From: an uncultured Alphaproteobacteria bacterium
GTDB lineage: Bacteria; Pseudomonadota; Alphaproteobacteria; Rhizobiales; Pleomorphomonadaceae
Length of the DNA stretch: 26,923 nt
Direction: 5' to 3'
Assembly: GCA_937900425.1 (NCBI GenBank)
Contig: CALCDT010000164.1
Location: 1 to 26,923, forward strand
A program made the translations under genes and the position numbers. Below are positions 17,074-26,923 of the stretch, piece after piece. Below the pieces are notes generated by a model. The model did not search any database, was not told the origin of the DNA, and saw nothing but the letters and a program-made list of their open reading frames with translations. Positions within the stretch are counted from its first letter, which is position 1, and the number at the start of each line of letters is the position of its first letter.

Positions 17074-17874
17074 TCACCCGGCCGCGGCGACCGCGCGCTT
17101 CGCCATCACCGTGACGAGGTTGGCCCGGTAGGCGGCGTCGCCGTGGATGTCCGACAGCATGTCGGAGGCGTCGACCTTGATGCCGGCGACCGCGTCGGCG
17201 CTCCAGCTCGACGACAGCGCCTCTTCCATCGCGCCCTCCCGGAACACGCCGTCCTGTCCCGCGCCGGTGACGGCGACCCGCACCGAGCCGTCCTTCATCT
17301 GCGCCACGAAGACGCCGGTCATGGCGTAGCGCGAAGCCGGGTTGGCGAACTTGGCGTAGCCGGCCCTGGCCGGGATCGGGAAGACGATGCGGACGATGAT
17401 CTCGCCGTCTTCCAGCGCCGTCGTGAACATGCCCTGGAAGAAGTCGTCGGCCGGGATCTCGCGCCGGTCGGTGACGACGGTGGCGCCGAGGCCGAGCACG
17501 GCGGCCGGATAGTCCGCCGCCGGGTCGTCGTTGGCGACCGAGCCGCCGAGCGTGCCGCGATGGCGCACCTGCGGGTCGCCGATGCAGGAGGCGAGCTTGG
17601 CGAGCGCCGGGATCGCGGCGGCGACCTCGGACGACGCGGCGACCGCGGCGTGGGTGGTGGCGGCGCCGACCGTCACCGCGTCGGCGGTGACCGTGATGCC
17701 CTGCAGCTCGGCGAGCCGGGCGAGGTCGACGACCTTGGACGGCCGGGCCAGCCGCTGCTTCATGGTCGGGATCAGCGTCTGGCCGCCGGAGAGCAGCTTG
17801 GCCTCGTCGTCGGCGGAAACGATGGCGGCGGCCTCGGCGAGCGAGGCGGGACGGACGTAGGTGGTCTCGTACAT
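17074..17874 (-). CDS. Molybdenum hydroxylase FAD-binding (medium) subunit, CoxM-like
   Basis: 266 residues. The FAD-binding motifs of the CoxM/CutM family are both present: LLSGGQTLIPTMKQRLA at 27-43 and RGTLGGSVANDDPAADYPA at 106-124. The subunit passes electrons from the Fe-S subunit to FAD and then to an acceptor such as quinone. I chose the ATG at 17874, preceded by GGGGA, over one four codons upstream that lacks a ribosome-binding site. It is the last gene of a small-large-medium operon; the gap to the large-subunit gene is 75 bases and a terminator follows. Confidence 0.92.
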   Translation of the reverse strand: MYETTYVRPASLAEAAAIVSADDEAKLLSGGQTLIPTMKQRLARPSKVVDLARLAELQGITVTADAVTVGAATTHAAVAASSEVAAAIPALAKLASCIGDPQVRHRGTLGGSVANDDPAADYPAAVLGLGATVVTDRREIPADDFFQGMFTTALEDGEIIVRIVFPIPARAGYAKFANPASRYAMTGVFVAQMKDGSVRVAVTGAGQDGVFREGAMEEALSSSWSADAVAGIKVDASDMLSDIHGDAAYRANLVTVMAKRAVAAAG

Positions 17875-17949
17875 GGTGGTCCCCATGGTGAAAGCGTGTG
17901 GAGGCGGCGGAGCGGGCCGGCGCGTCGACCGCGCCGGCCCGCCCTCGCC

Positions 17950-20304
<2,355 letters not shown>

Positions 20305-20346
20305 GATCTCCTCCCAAAGACCTCGATGCGTCGACCCGCGCGGGGA

Positions 20347-20835
<489 letters not shown>

Positions 20836-20905
20836 GAGGTCCTCCTGGCGATGTCCGGCGCCGTCGCGGCGGCGCCCTGATTGAGATCGTTCGGCGCCGG
20901 CGGTT

Positions 20906-20963
20906 TCAAGGACCGCGGAACCTAGCGGGGGACCGGCCGCGCCGGCTCCCTAAATCGTTTTAG
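20906..20963 (-). promoter_or_regulatory. Upstream element of coxS-like gene, shared with coxG-like gene
   Basis: On the minus strand CTAAAACGATTTAG (20950-20963), with CTAAA and TTTAG as perfect 5-bp arms, is followed by GGAGCCGG and, 36 bases on, by CGGTCCTTGA (20906-20915), which contains a CTTGA resembling the alphaproteobacterial -35 box. The dyad begins 115 bases before the coxS ATG. The same arrangement is found before the coxG-like gene. It probably marks a promoter/operator; no regulator is known. Confidence 0.5.
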
Positions 20964-21006
20964 CCTCAGATCGTATCCGCCGCGGCGATGCTCCCGTCGT
21001 CCGCGG

Positions 21007-21738
21007 TCAGAGCTTCAGGATCAGCAGTCCGGCGATGACGACGCCGAGGGCGATCAGTCCCCACATCATCGCACCCGACGGGCCGGAGCGGATCGCGGCG
21101 GTCTCGACCGCCTCCTCCGCCCGCTTCTCGGCATCCGCGACGGCGTGGATGGCATGCTCCATGACGCCCTCGTCGGGAACGGCGGTCGGCGCGATCGCCG
21201 ACGGGGCGCCTGTCGGCGCCGTCTCGATCGCGGCCGTTTCGGGCGGCACCGGCTCGACCGCGACCACGCCCGGCGGCGCGGCCATCGGCGCGGAGGCGGA
21301 CGCCTCGGCCACGCGGGCCGAGAAGGCGCCGAAGAAGTCGTCGGCCATCTTGCGGGCGGTCGAATCGATCAGCCGCGAGCCGAGCTGGGCGAGCTTGCCG
21401 CCGACCTGGGCCTTGGCGGTGTAGGTCAGCACCGTGTCGGCGCCGTCCTCGGCAAGCGCCACGTCGGCGCCGCCCTTGGCGAAGCCGGCGACGCCGCCGC
21501 CGCCCTCGCCGACGATGGTGTAGCCGCGCGGCGGATCGACGTTCTCGAAGGTCACCTTGCCGGAGAACTTCGCCTTGACCGGACCGACCTTGGCGACGAC
21601 GGTGGCGACGAGCGCGTCACCGTCCTTCTCGAGACTCTCGCAGCCCGGAATGCAGGATTTGAGGACGCCCGGATCGTTGAGCGCCGCCCATACGACCGCG
21701 CGGGGCGCCGGAATCCGGTATTCCCCAGTCATGTCCAT
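21007..21738 (-). CDS. CoxG-like SRPBCC-domain protein with C-terminal membrane anchor
   Basis: 243 residues. The first 150 residues are the CoxG-type SRPBCC domain: MDMTGEYRIPAPRAVVWAALNDP, LKSCIPGCESLEK, VKAKFSGKVTFENVDPP, and YTAKAQVGGKLAQLGSRLID. A Pro/Ala/Val-rich linker of about 60 residues leads to a single membrane helix at the very end (MMWGLIALGVVIAGLLILKL). In Afipia (Oligotropha) carboxidovorans CoxG anchors CO dehydrogenase to the inner membrane, and the tail here suits that role. GGAGG precedes the ATG at 21738; the open frame upstream is unconserved. It lies 171 bases ahead of the coxS-like gene, with its own promoter element and one more in the gap. Confidence 0.92.
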   Translation of the reverse strand: MDMTGEYRIPAPRAVVWAALNDPGVLKSCIPGCESLEKDGDALVATVVAKVGPVKAKFSGKVTFENVDPPRGYTIVGEGGGGVAGFAKGGADVALAEDGADTVLTYTAKAQVGGKLAQLGSRLIDSTARKMADDFFGAFSARVAEASASAPMAAPPGVVAVEPVPPETAAIETAPTGAPSAIAPTAVPDEGVMEHAIHAVADAEKRAEEAVETAAIRSGPSGAMMWGLIALGVVIAGLLILKL

Positions 21739-21814
21739 GGGATGCCTCCTCCGTGTCCGTCCGCCCGTCCGCCGGCGGCTTCTTGTTTGGAACGTTTCGA
21801 GCCCGGATGCAACC

Positions 21815-21866
21815 GTCAAGGACCGACGATAGCCAGAGCCCTTCCCGGCCCCCTATAGTACTTTAG
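21815..21866 (-). promoter_or_regulatory. Upstream element of coxG-like gene, shared with coxS-like gene
   Basis: On the minus strand CTAAAGTACTATAG (21853-21866), a near-perfect palindrome, is followed by GGGGCCGG and, 29 bases on, by CGGTCCTTGAC (21815-21825), whose CTTGAC equals the alphaproteobacterial -35 consensus. A good -10 box is not evident 16-18 bases further. The dyad begins 115 bases before the coxG ATG, the same distance as its counterpart before coxS. It also lies in the divergent gap to the FIST gene. Confidence 0.5.
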
Positions 21867-22047
21867 AAGGGGTTGCGGCCGTTGCGCCCGAGCGGAACCA
21901 CCGCCCTTGCCGCCCCGCCCCTTCGCCGGCAAACTGCATCGGCCCTGACCGCGCCGAAGACGCGGCGGACCGGGCTGAAGAACGACGACAAACAGACGGC
22001 GAAGCCGCGCCGCCCGGTCCCGGACCGGAGCTCGAGGGAGGACCGCC

Positions 22048-23214
22048 ATGGAGGCGGCGGGAAAGCGGGAGGACTTCAGCTGCGGCATCCGCACCGCGAG
22101 CGTCGCCGACGCCGGCCTCGATGAAGCGGTCGAGGCGGTCGCGGCCGTCGTCGATCCGGAGGAGACCGAGTTCCTGCTCGTCTTCTTCTCCGCCCGCCAC
22201 GACGCCGCCGCCTTCGGGCGCGCCCTCGCCGCGCGGCTGCCTGGCGTGCGCATCGCCGGCTGCACGACCGCGGGCGAAATCTCCAACCTCGGCATCGCCG
22301 ACAACGGCGTCGTCGCCATCGCCCTGCCGCGCTCGGGCTTCCGCGTCGTCTCGACCGTGATCGAGACGGTGAGCCGCCTCGGCGTCGACGAGGGCACCGC
22401 GGCGGTGGCGCGGCTTCGGGCCGACCTCGCCCGCCGCTGCCCCGAGGCGCGCCCCGGCGAGGTCTTCGCGCTGAGCCTGATCGACGGCCTCTGCAACCGC
22501 GAGGAAACCGTCGTCTCGGCGATCGACTGGGCCCTCGGCGACATTCCGCTGATCGGCGGCTCGGCCGGCGACGACCTCACCTTCGCCGGCACCTCGCTGC
22601 TGCACGAGGGCGCCGTCCACCACGACGCCGCCCTGCTGCTGCTCGTGCGCACGCTCCATCCCTTCAAGGTGTTCAAGACCGAAAACTTCGAGCCGACCGC
22701 GACCAAGCTGGTGGTGACGCGCTCGGATCCCGAGCACCGCGTCGTCCACGAACTCGACGCCGAGGTCGCCGCCCTCGAATACGCCCATGTCGTCGGCCTC
22801 GATCCGGCGACGCTGACCCCGTTCGGCTTCGCCTCCCATCCGATGGTCGTGCGGGTCGGCGGCGAATACTTCTGCCGCTCGATGCGCAACATGAACGCCG
22901 ACGGCTCGCTCACCTTCTTTTGTGCAATAGACGACGGCGTCGTCCTGACCGTAGCTAGGCCGGTCGATCTCGTCGCCAGCACCGAGGCCGCCCTCGCCGC
23001 CATCGACGACGACCTCGGCGGCATCGACTTCGTGCTCGGCTTCGACTGCATCCTGAGGCGCCTCGACGCCCAGAACCGCCAGATCCTTCACGAGGTCGGC
23101 GCCGTCTACCGCAAGCACAAGGTCTACGGCTTCAACACCTACGGCGAGCAGTATCGCTCCATGCACCTCAACCAGACCTTCACGGGCATCGCCCTCGGCA
23201 AGGTGAGATCGTGA
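22048..23214 (+). CDS. FIST-domain sensor protein (NosP-like)
   Basis: 388 residues with FIST_N (about 38-230; LLVFFSARHDAAAFGRALAA, IAGCTTAGEISNLGIADNGVV, LIGGSAGDDLTFAGTSLL) and FIST_C (about 245-375; GFASHPMVVRVGGEYFCRSM, FVLGFDCILRR, VYGFNTYGEQYRSMHLNQTFTGIAL). There is no signal peptide or membrane segment, so it is cytosolic. It ends in a GTGA overlap with a histidine kinase gene. In Pseudomonas aeruginosa the FIST protein NosP (PA1975) is a haem-based nitric-oxide sensor that controls the cocistronic kinase NahK (PA1976); this pair has the same order. Haem binding is inferred; I could not pick the axial histidine. GGGAGGACC precedes the ATG. Confidence 0.9.
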   Translation: MEAAGKREDFSCGIRTASVADAGLDEAVEAVAAVVDPEETEFLLVFFSARHDAAAFGRALAARLPGVRIAGCTTAGEISNLGIADNGVVAIALPRSGFRVVSTVIETVSRLGVDEGTAAVARLRADLARRCPEARPGEVFALSLIDGLCNREETVVSAIDWALGDIPLIGGSAGDDLTFAGTSLLHEGAVHHDAALLLLVRTLHPFKVFKTENFEPTATKLVVTRSDPEHRVVHELDAEVAALEYAHVVGLDPATLTPFGFASHPMVVRVGGEYFCRSMRNMNADGSLTFFCAIDDGVVLTVARPVDLVASTEAALAAIDDDLGGIDFVLGFDCILRRLDAQNRQILHEVGAVYRKHKVYGFNTYGEQYRSMHLNQTFTGIALGKVRS

Positions 23215-24656
23215 CGACGCTCTCCGACGAGGAGAGGAACGCCCGCGCCCGCCTGCTCCGCGCCGGCGCCTCCGCCGTCGGCGGGCCGGTCGTGGGTGTG
23301 CCCGTCGTCGGTGTGACCGAGATCGACGACGCCGAGGCCGCCCTCATCCACCGCATCGCCAAGCTCGAGCGCATCAACGCGGCGCTGATGGGCCGGGTCG
23401 AGCGCTCGATGGACGCCCATGGCAACGCCTATTCGCTGTTCCAGACCGCGATCAGCCTCGAACTCCAGGTCAAGGCCCGCACCGAGGAGCTGACGGCCGT
23501 CCTGCACCGGCTCGAGACCACCAACGAGGCCCTGCGTCTCGCCAAGGAGCAGGCCGAGCAGGCCAACGCCTACAAGACCCGCTTCCTCGCCGCCGCCGGC
23601 CACGACCTGCTGCAGCCGCTGTCGGCGGCCCGGCTGTCGATCTCGGCGCTGACCGAGCTGCAGTCGAGCGCGGAAGCGCGGGCGATCGCCGGCCAGGTCG
23701 ACCGCGCTCTCGTCTCGATCGAGGACCTGCTGAAGACCCTGCTCGACATCTCCCGGCTCGACGCCGGGGTGATGCAGCCGGAGGTGAAGGAGGTCGTGCT
23801 CGCCGACATCTTCGCCGGACTCGCCGCCGACTTCGAGCGGCTCGCCGGCGCCCGCGGCCTGCGCTTCCGCGTCCGCCCGACCGACGCCGTGGTGCGCAGC
23901 GACCCGGTGCTGCTGCGGCGCATCCTGCAGAACCTCGTCTCCAACGCCGTCCGCTACACTCGCGAGGGCGGCGTGCTGCTCGGGGTGCGGCACGTCTCCG
24001 CGGACCAGATCGCCGTAGAGGTCGCCGACACCGGCGTCGGCATTCCCGAGGCCGAGCACCAGACCATGTTCGAGGAGTTCCGGCGCGGCCGCGGCGCCGG
24101 GGCGGCGGAAGCCTCGGGCCTCGGTCTCGGTCTCGCGATCGTCCGCCGGATGAGCGCCGCCCTCGGCCATGACCTCGCCTTCCAGAGCGAAGTCGGCCGC
24201 GGCACCCGCTTCCGCCTCGTCCTGCCGCTCGTCGGCCACCGCAGGGCGGTCGAGACCGCGGAAATCCGCCCGCGCCTCGCGGCGATCGGCCTCGATGGCG
24301 CCCGCATCCTCGTCATCGACAACGACGAGGCGATCCTCGCCGCCTCGGCCAGCCTGCTGTCGCGCTGGTCCTGCCGCGTCGCCACCGCCCGCAGCGCCGA
24401 GGAGGCGCTGGCGAGCCTTTCGGAGGCGCCGCCCGATCTCGTCCTCGCCGACTTCCACCTCGACGACGACCGCACCGGCGTCGAGGCCATCACCCGCCTG
24501 CGCGCCGCCGCCGGCCACCGCATTCCCGCGGTGGTGATGACCGCCGACCGCGGCGAGGCGGTCGCCGGCGCCGTCGCCGCCGTCGAGGCCGAACTGATGC
24601 ACAAGCCGGTGCGGCCGGCCGAACTCCGGGCGCTGCTCGCCCACATGCTGGGATGA
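23211..24656 (+). CDS. Soluble hybrid histidine kinase with receiver domain (NahK-like)
   Basis: 481 residues. Coiled-coil-like helices (about 38-125) lead into HisKA with the phospho-acceptor His131 in AAAGHDLLQPLSAARL, HATPase with N-box LQNLVSNAVRYT (239-250), G1 DTGVGIP (273-279) and G2 GLGLGLAI (303-310), then a C-terminal receiver with acidic pair Asp370/Asp372, phospho-acceptor Asp414, Thr444 and Lys465. There is no membrane segment or PAS domain, so input must come from a partner, most likely the FIST protein whose stop codon overlaps its GTG start. The GHDLLQPL H-box is of the type seen in NahK/ErcS'. The LuxR-type regulator 0.9 kb away is a possible partner, directly or through a phosphotransferase. 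Confidence 0.93.
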   Translation: MTTLSDEERNARARLLRAGASAVGGPVVGVPVVGVTEIDDAEAALIHRIAKLERINAALMGRVERSMDAHGNAYSLFQTAISLELQVKARTEELTAVLHRLETTNEALRLAKEQAEQANAYKTRFLAAAGHDLLQPLSAARLSISALTELQSSAEARAIAGQVDRALVSIEDLLKTLLDISRLDAGVMQPEVKEVVLADIFAGLAADFERLAGARGLRFRVRPTDAVVRSDPVLLRRILQNLVSNAVRYTREGGVLLGVRHVSADQIAVEVADTGVGIPEAEHQTMFEEFRRGRGAGAAEASGLGLGLAIVRRMSAALGHDLAFQSEVGRGTRFRLVLPLVGHRRAVETAEIRPRLAAIGLDGARILVIDNDEAILAASASLLSRWSCRVATARSAEEALASLSEAPPDLVLADFHLDDDRTGVEAITRLRAAAGHRIPAVVMTADRGEAVAGAVAAVEAELMHKPVRPAELRALLAHMLG

Positions 24657-24762
24657 ACGGGACCAGGGGACCGGCGCAGGCGGCCCAGTCGCGACACCGG
24701 TGACGATGGCAGCCGGGTCGATACCGGTTCCGCGGATCGCGGTCAGGGCCGGCGACGGACCG

Positions 24763-25365
24763 TCACGCCTCGTCGGCGTCCGTCGCCTTCGCCGCCGCAT
24801 CGGCGCCGCCTTCCGCCGCGCCGGCGGTCCGGCCGGGCGAGGGGAACGGCGCGGTCGGCTCGACGTGGCCGAGGAAGCCGCAGATCTCGGGCCAGCCGCC
24901 GCCCTTGTAGAGGTCGACGACGAGCAGGTGCCCCGGCCGGCTGGCGAAATACTCCTTCACCTCGCCGTTGTGGCGCACGACCGTTTCCCTGTAGAGCGCC
25001 TCGTTGCCGAGCGGCGCCCCGCAGCCGGTGCCGTAGACCAGTTCGCGCATCGGGGTCGACTTGTCGCCGAACCGGGCGACGAGACTGTCGATCCAGGGTT
25101 TGGCCTCGCGCACGGAGAGGATGAAGCGGGCGTCGGGGTGGAGTTCGTCCATCTGCCGGTAGACCAGCGGCCAGGGATTGTCGACGAACGCCTCGTACTC
25201 TTCCGAAAGCCGCTTCGTCACCCGGTGCAGCTTCTGCGCGATTTCGGGGTCCTTGGTTCCGTTCGGCCCGGTCACACGGTAGCCGAGGCGCGTCAGCGCC
25301 GATTTCAGCGCGCTCGTCCCGGTCTCGTGAAAGCCGATGCAGAAAACCTTGCGTCTGCCGCTCAT
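24763..25365 (-). CDS. Sulfotransferase-family protein
   Basis: 200 residues. The opening KVFCIGFHETGTSALKSALTRLGY is a P-loop-like 5'-phosphosulfate-binding motif of PAPS-dependent sulfotransferases, and the segment DARFILSVREAKPWIDSLVARFG holds the arginine/serine of the 3'-phosphate site. LLVVDLYKGGGWPEICGFLGH is also typical of the Sulfotransfer_4-type family. The last 30 residues are Ala/Glu/Asp-rich and unconserved. The acceptor is unknown. The start at 25365 is preceded by GGGAACGAGCG. It converges on the kinase gene and stands between it and the response-regulator gene; a functional link with either is not evident. Confidence 0.85.
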   Translation of the reverse strand: MSGRRKVFCIGFHETGTSALKSALTRLGYRVTGPNGTKDPEIAQKLHRVTKRLSEEYEAFVDNPWPLVYRQMDELHPDARFILSVREAKPWIDSLVARFGDKSTPMRELVYGTGCGAPLGNEALYRETVVRHNGEVKEYFASRPGHLLVVDLYKGGGWPEICGFLGHVEPTAPFPSPGRTAGAAEGGADAAAKATDADEA

Positions 25366-25531
25366 CGCTCGTTCCCAGCCTCCGGCCCCGCCCGCAGGGG
25401 CCCCACCCGTCCGGCACCTCGTCGAAAGCAGCCGGCACCGTCGCCTCGGGATCGCCCGACCATAAACAGGGCGTCGGGGCGGGTAAAGCTGCGACCCCCT
25501 TCATAAATCGGTTGAAGCAGCGAGGAGAGGA

Positions 25532-26194
25532 TCAGACGCCGGCGTCGGCGGCGAGGATCTTGGCGAAGTCGATCTTGCCGGCCTCGATCACCGCCTGGGT
25601 CCGGCTGTAGACGCCGAGCTTGCGCAGGATCTCCGAGACGTGGGCCTTGACCGTGGTCTCGCCGACCCCGAGTTCGTAGGCGATCTGCTTGTTGAGCAGC
25701 CCCTGGCGCAGCATCTGCAGCACCCGGATCTGCTGCGGCGTCAGGCTTTTCATCCGCGCCACCACGTCGGCGCGGGCGCTGTCGCCCGGCTCGGCGGCGA
25801 GGTCGAGACCGGCGGGCACGTAGACGAGGCCGGAGAGGATCTCGCCGATCGCCCGCGACAGGTCTTCCCGGCGCGAGGACTTCGGGATGAAGCCGGCGAT
25901 GCCGTAGGTCAGCGCCTCGCGGATGATGCGGGCGTCCTCCATCGCCGAGACGACGGCGATCGGCAGCCTGGGGAAGGTGGTGCGCAGGCGCAGCAGCCCG
26001 TCGAAGCCCTGGGTGTCCGGCATCGACAGGTCGACGAGGACGAGATCGACGTCGAGCCCCTCGGCGAGCTTCTTCTCGGCGAGTTCGATGGTGCCGGCTT
26101 CCTCGATCGCCGCGCCCGGATGATCGCAGTGGATCACGCTGGTCAGCGCCTCGCGGAACAGCGGATGGTCGTCGACGATCAGGAACGCGGACAT
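25532..26194 (-). CDS. LuxR/NarL-family response regulator (AgmR/ErbR-like)
   Basis: 220 residues. The receiver domain (1-120) has Asp8/Asp9, phospho-acceptor Asp55 in LVLVDLSMPD, Ser83 and Lys105, and carries the segment LTYGIAGFIPKSS typical of the AgmR/ErbR branch. The LuxR-type helix-turn-helix spans about 148-206 (LTPQQIRVLQML, NKQIAYELGVGETTVKAHVSEILRKLG). It should act as a DNA-binding activator. In P. aeruginosa a regulator of this kind (ErbR/AgmR, PA1978) lies beside NosP/NahK and controls ethanol oxidation genes including exaC. Here the FIST-kinase pair and an aldehyde dehydrogenase gene are likewise close. GGGAGG precedes the ATG at 26194. Confidence 0.92.
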   Translation of the reverse strand: MSAFLIVDDHPLFREALTSVIHCDHPGAAIEEAGTIELAEKKLAEGLDVDLVLVDLSMPDTQGFDGLLRLRTTFPRLPIAVVSAMEDARIIREALTYGIAGFIPKSSRREDLSRAIGEILSGLVYVPAGLDLAAEPGDSARADVVARMKSLTPQQIRVLQMLRQGLLNKQIAYELGVGETTVKAHVSEILRKLGVYSRTQAVIEAGKIDFAKILAADAGV

Positions 26195-26346
26195 GGCTTT
26201 TCCTCCCTCGGCGGGCGGCCTAGTTCGCGGCGACGGGGCGCCCTCGCCCGTCCCGGCCGGTTTCTCGCCCGTCCGTCAGGCTATCTCCCGCGGGCGGTCC
26301 GGACAATCGGGGCCCGCACGGATGGCCGCGCCGCGATCGGCGACCC

Positions 26347-26724
26347 TCAGCCGCCGCGCGGCGGCGGCCTCGTCGCCAGTTCCGCCTCCTCCTCCTCGGT
26401 GAAGAGCCGGCTGCGGGTCAGGAAGCGCACGCCCTCCGGCGCCTCCAGCGAGAAGCCCGAGCCGCGGCCCGGGGTGACGTCGATGACGAGCTGGGTGTGT
26501 TTCCAGTAGTCGAACTGGGCGGCGCCCATCCAGAACGGGCAGCCGGCGATCTCGCCGAGCCGGACGTCGCTGCCGCCGGTGCGGAACTCGCCCGCGCGGT
26601 AGCACATCGGCGCCGAGCCGTCGCAGCAGCCGCCGGACTGGTGGAACATCAGCGGCCCCTCGCGGGCGACGAGCCGGGCGATCAGCGCCTCGGCGGCGGG
26701 GGTGGCGACGACGCGGTCGGTCAT
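26347..26724 (-). CDS. DUF779 domain protein
   Basis: 125 residues matching the DUF779 family: RLVAREGPLMFHQSGGCCDGSAPMCY at about 17-42, the cysteine-rich core of the family, then GCPFWMGAAQFDYWKHTQLVIDVTPGRGSGFSLE. Function is unknown; genes of this family are commonly found next to acetaldehyde/alcohol-type aldehyde dehydrogenases, as here. The three conserved cysteines might bind a metal, which is conjecture. GGAGAGAGGA precedes the ATG. An intrinsic terminator in the 109-base gap separates it from the aldehyde dehydrogenase, so it probably has its own promoter or depends on read-through. The response-regulator gene follows 152 bases downstream on the same strand. Confidence 0.93.
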   Translation of the reverse strand: MTDRVVATPAAEALIARLVAREGPLMFHQSGGCCDGSAPMCYRAGEFRTGGSDVRLGEIAGCPFWMGAAQFDYWKHTQLVIDVTPGRGSGFSLEAPEGVRFLTRSRLFTEEEEAELATRPPPRGG

Positions 26725-26786
26725 GGCGGTGTCCTCTCTCCGATCGCTCCCGGTGGCCGCTTCGCCGCCGATGTCCGGCGCGGGGG

Positions 26787-26816
26787 AAAAGGCCGGGGCG
26801 GTCGCCCGTCCCGGCC
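26787..26816 (-). terminator. Intrinsic terminator after the aldehyde dehydrogenase gene
   Basis: GGCCGGG (26791-26797) and CCCGGCC (26810-26816) form a 7-bp stem around a G/C-rich loop, followed on the minus strand by four T residues (26787-26790). It lies 18 bases beyond the aldehyde dehydrogenase stop. Confidence 0.65.
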
Positions 26817-26833
26817 GGTCCTGGCGAGCGGCC

Positions 26834-26923
26834 TCAGAAGAAGCCGAGCGCCTTCGGGCTGTAGCTGACCAAGAGGTTCTTGGTCTGCTGATAGTGGTCG
26901 AGCATCATCTTGTGGGTCTCGCG
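26834..26923 (-). CDS. Aldehyde dehydrogenase, C-terminal end (cut by window edge)
   Basis: The last 29 residues and stop codon are present: RETHKMMLDHYQQTKNLL and then VSYSPKALGFF. This ending is characteristic of the NAD-dependent aldehyde/acetaldehyde dehydrogenases of the AldB/ExaC type. Such enzymes oxidise acetaldehyde to acetate in the cytosol. With the DUF779 gene directly downstream and an AgmR/ErbR-like regulator beyond it, a role in alcohol or aldehyde oxidation is likely. Catalytic residues are outside the window. Confidence 0.88.
   Translation of the reverse strand, partial: RETHKMMLDHYQQTKNLLVSYSPKALGFF

Overview
The window is very GC-rich and densely coded. Its codon use, gene content and closest remembered homologues (a Rhizobium-type pyruvate carboxylase, alphaproteobacterial Trm112-like and CbiM-like proteins, and a 'CCCTCATCCGCCC'-type intergenic palindrome) point to a chromosome of an alphaproteobacterium, probably Hyphomicrobiales (Rhizobiales). 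I see no tRNA, rRNA, CRISPR array, transposase or phage gene. The whole window reads as metabolic chromosome.

Left part (1-6.5 kb). The eutBC operon for adenosylcobalamin-dependent ethanolamine ammonia-lyase runs off the left edge on the minus strand. It is divergent from a full-length pyruvate carboxylase gene (pyc, plus strand). Next, on the minus strand, comes a single CbiM-type cobalt-uptake permease. A clear cobalamin riboswitch lies ahead of it and an intrinsic terminator behind it, so it looks like a one-gene B12-controlled unit.

Middle (6.7-17 kb). This holds a diacylglycerol-kinase-family lipid kinase, an unrecognised alanine-rich protein, an endonuclease/exonuclease/phosphatase-fold protein (minus) and ilvD. 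A 46-bp perfect inverted repeat follows ilvD. Then come a run of plus-strand housekeeping genes (YbaK/ProX tRNA-editing deacylase, chaperedoxin CnoX, LON-substrate-binding-domain protein, Trm112-like protein), a minus-strand single-domain rhodanese, and an overlapping dgoK-dgoA pair that converts 2-keto-3-deoxygalactonate to pyruvate and glyceraldehyde 3-phosphate.

Right part (17-26.9 kb). A minus-strand cluster encodes a molybdenum hydroxylase of the form II CO-dehydrogenase type (small, large and medium subunits in S-L-M order), with a membrane-anchored CoxG-like protein upstream. The coxG and coxS upstream regions share a 22-bp dyad-containing element at the same distance from each start and a 10-bp CGGTCCTTGA block, which suggests co-regulation. 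Divergent from coxG is a FIST protein overlapping a soluble hybrid histidine kinase, resembling the NosP/NahK nitric-oxide signalling pair. It is followed by a sulfotransferase-like protein, a LuxR-type response regulator, a DUF779 protein and the C-terminal end of an aldehyde dehydrogenase. FIST, kinase, AgmR/ErbR-like regulator and ExaC-like aldehyde dehydrogenase together resemble the Pseudomonas aeruginosa region controlling ethanol oxidation. A plausible but unproven link across the window is that EutBC makes acetaldehyde and the aldehyde dehydrogenase would consume it.
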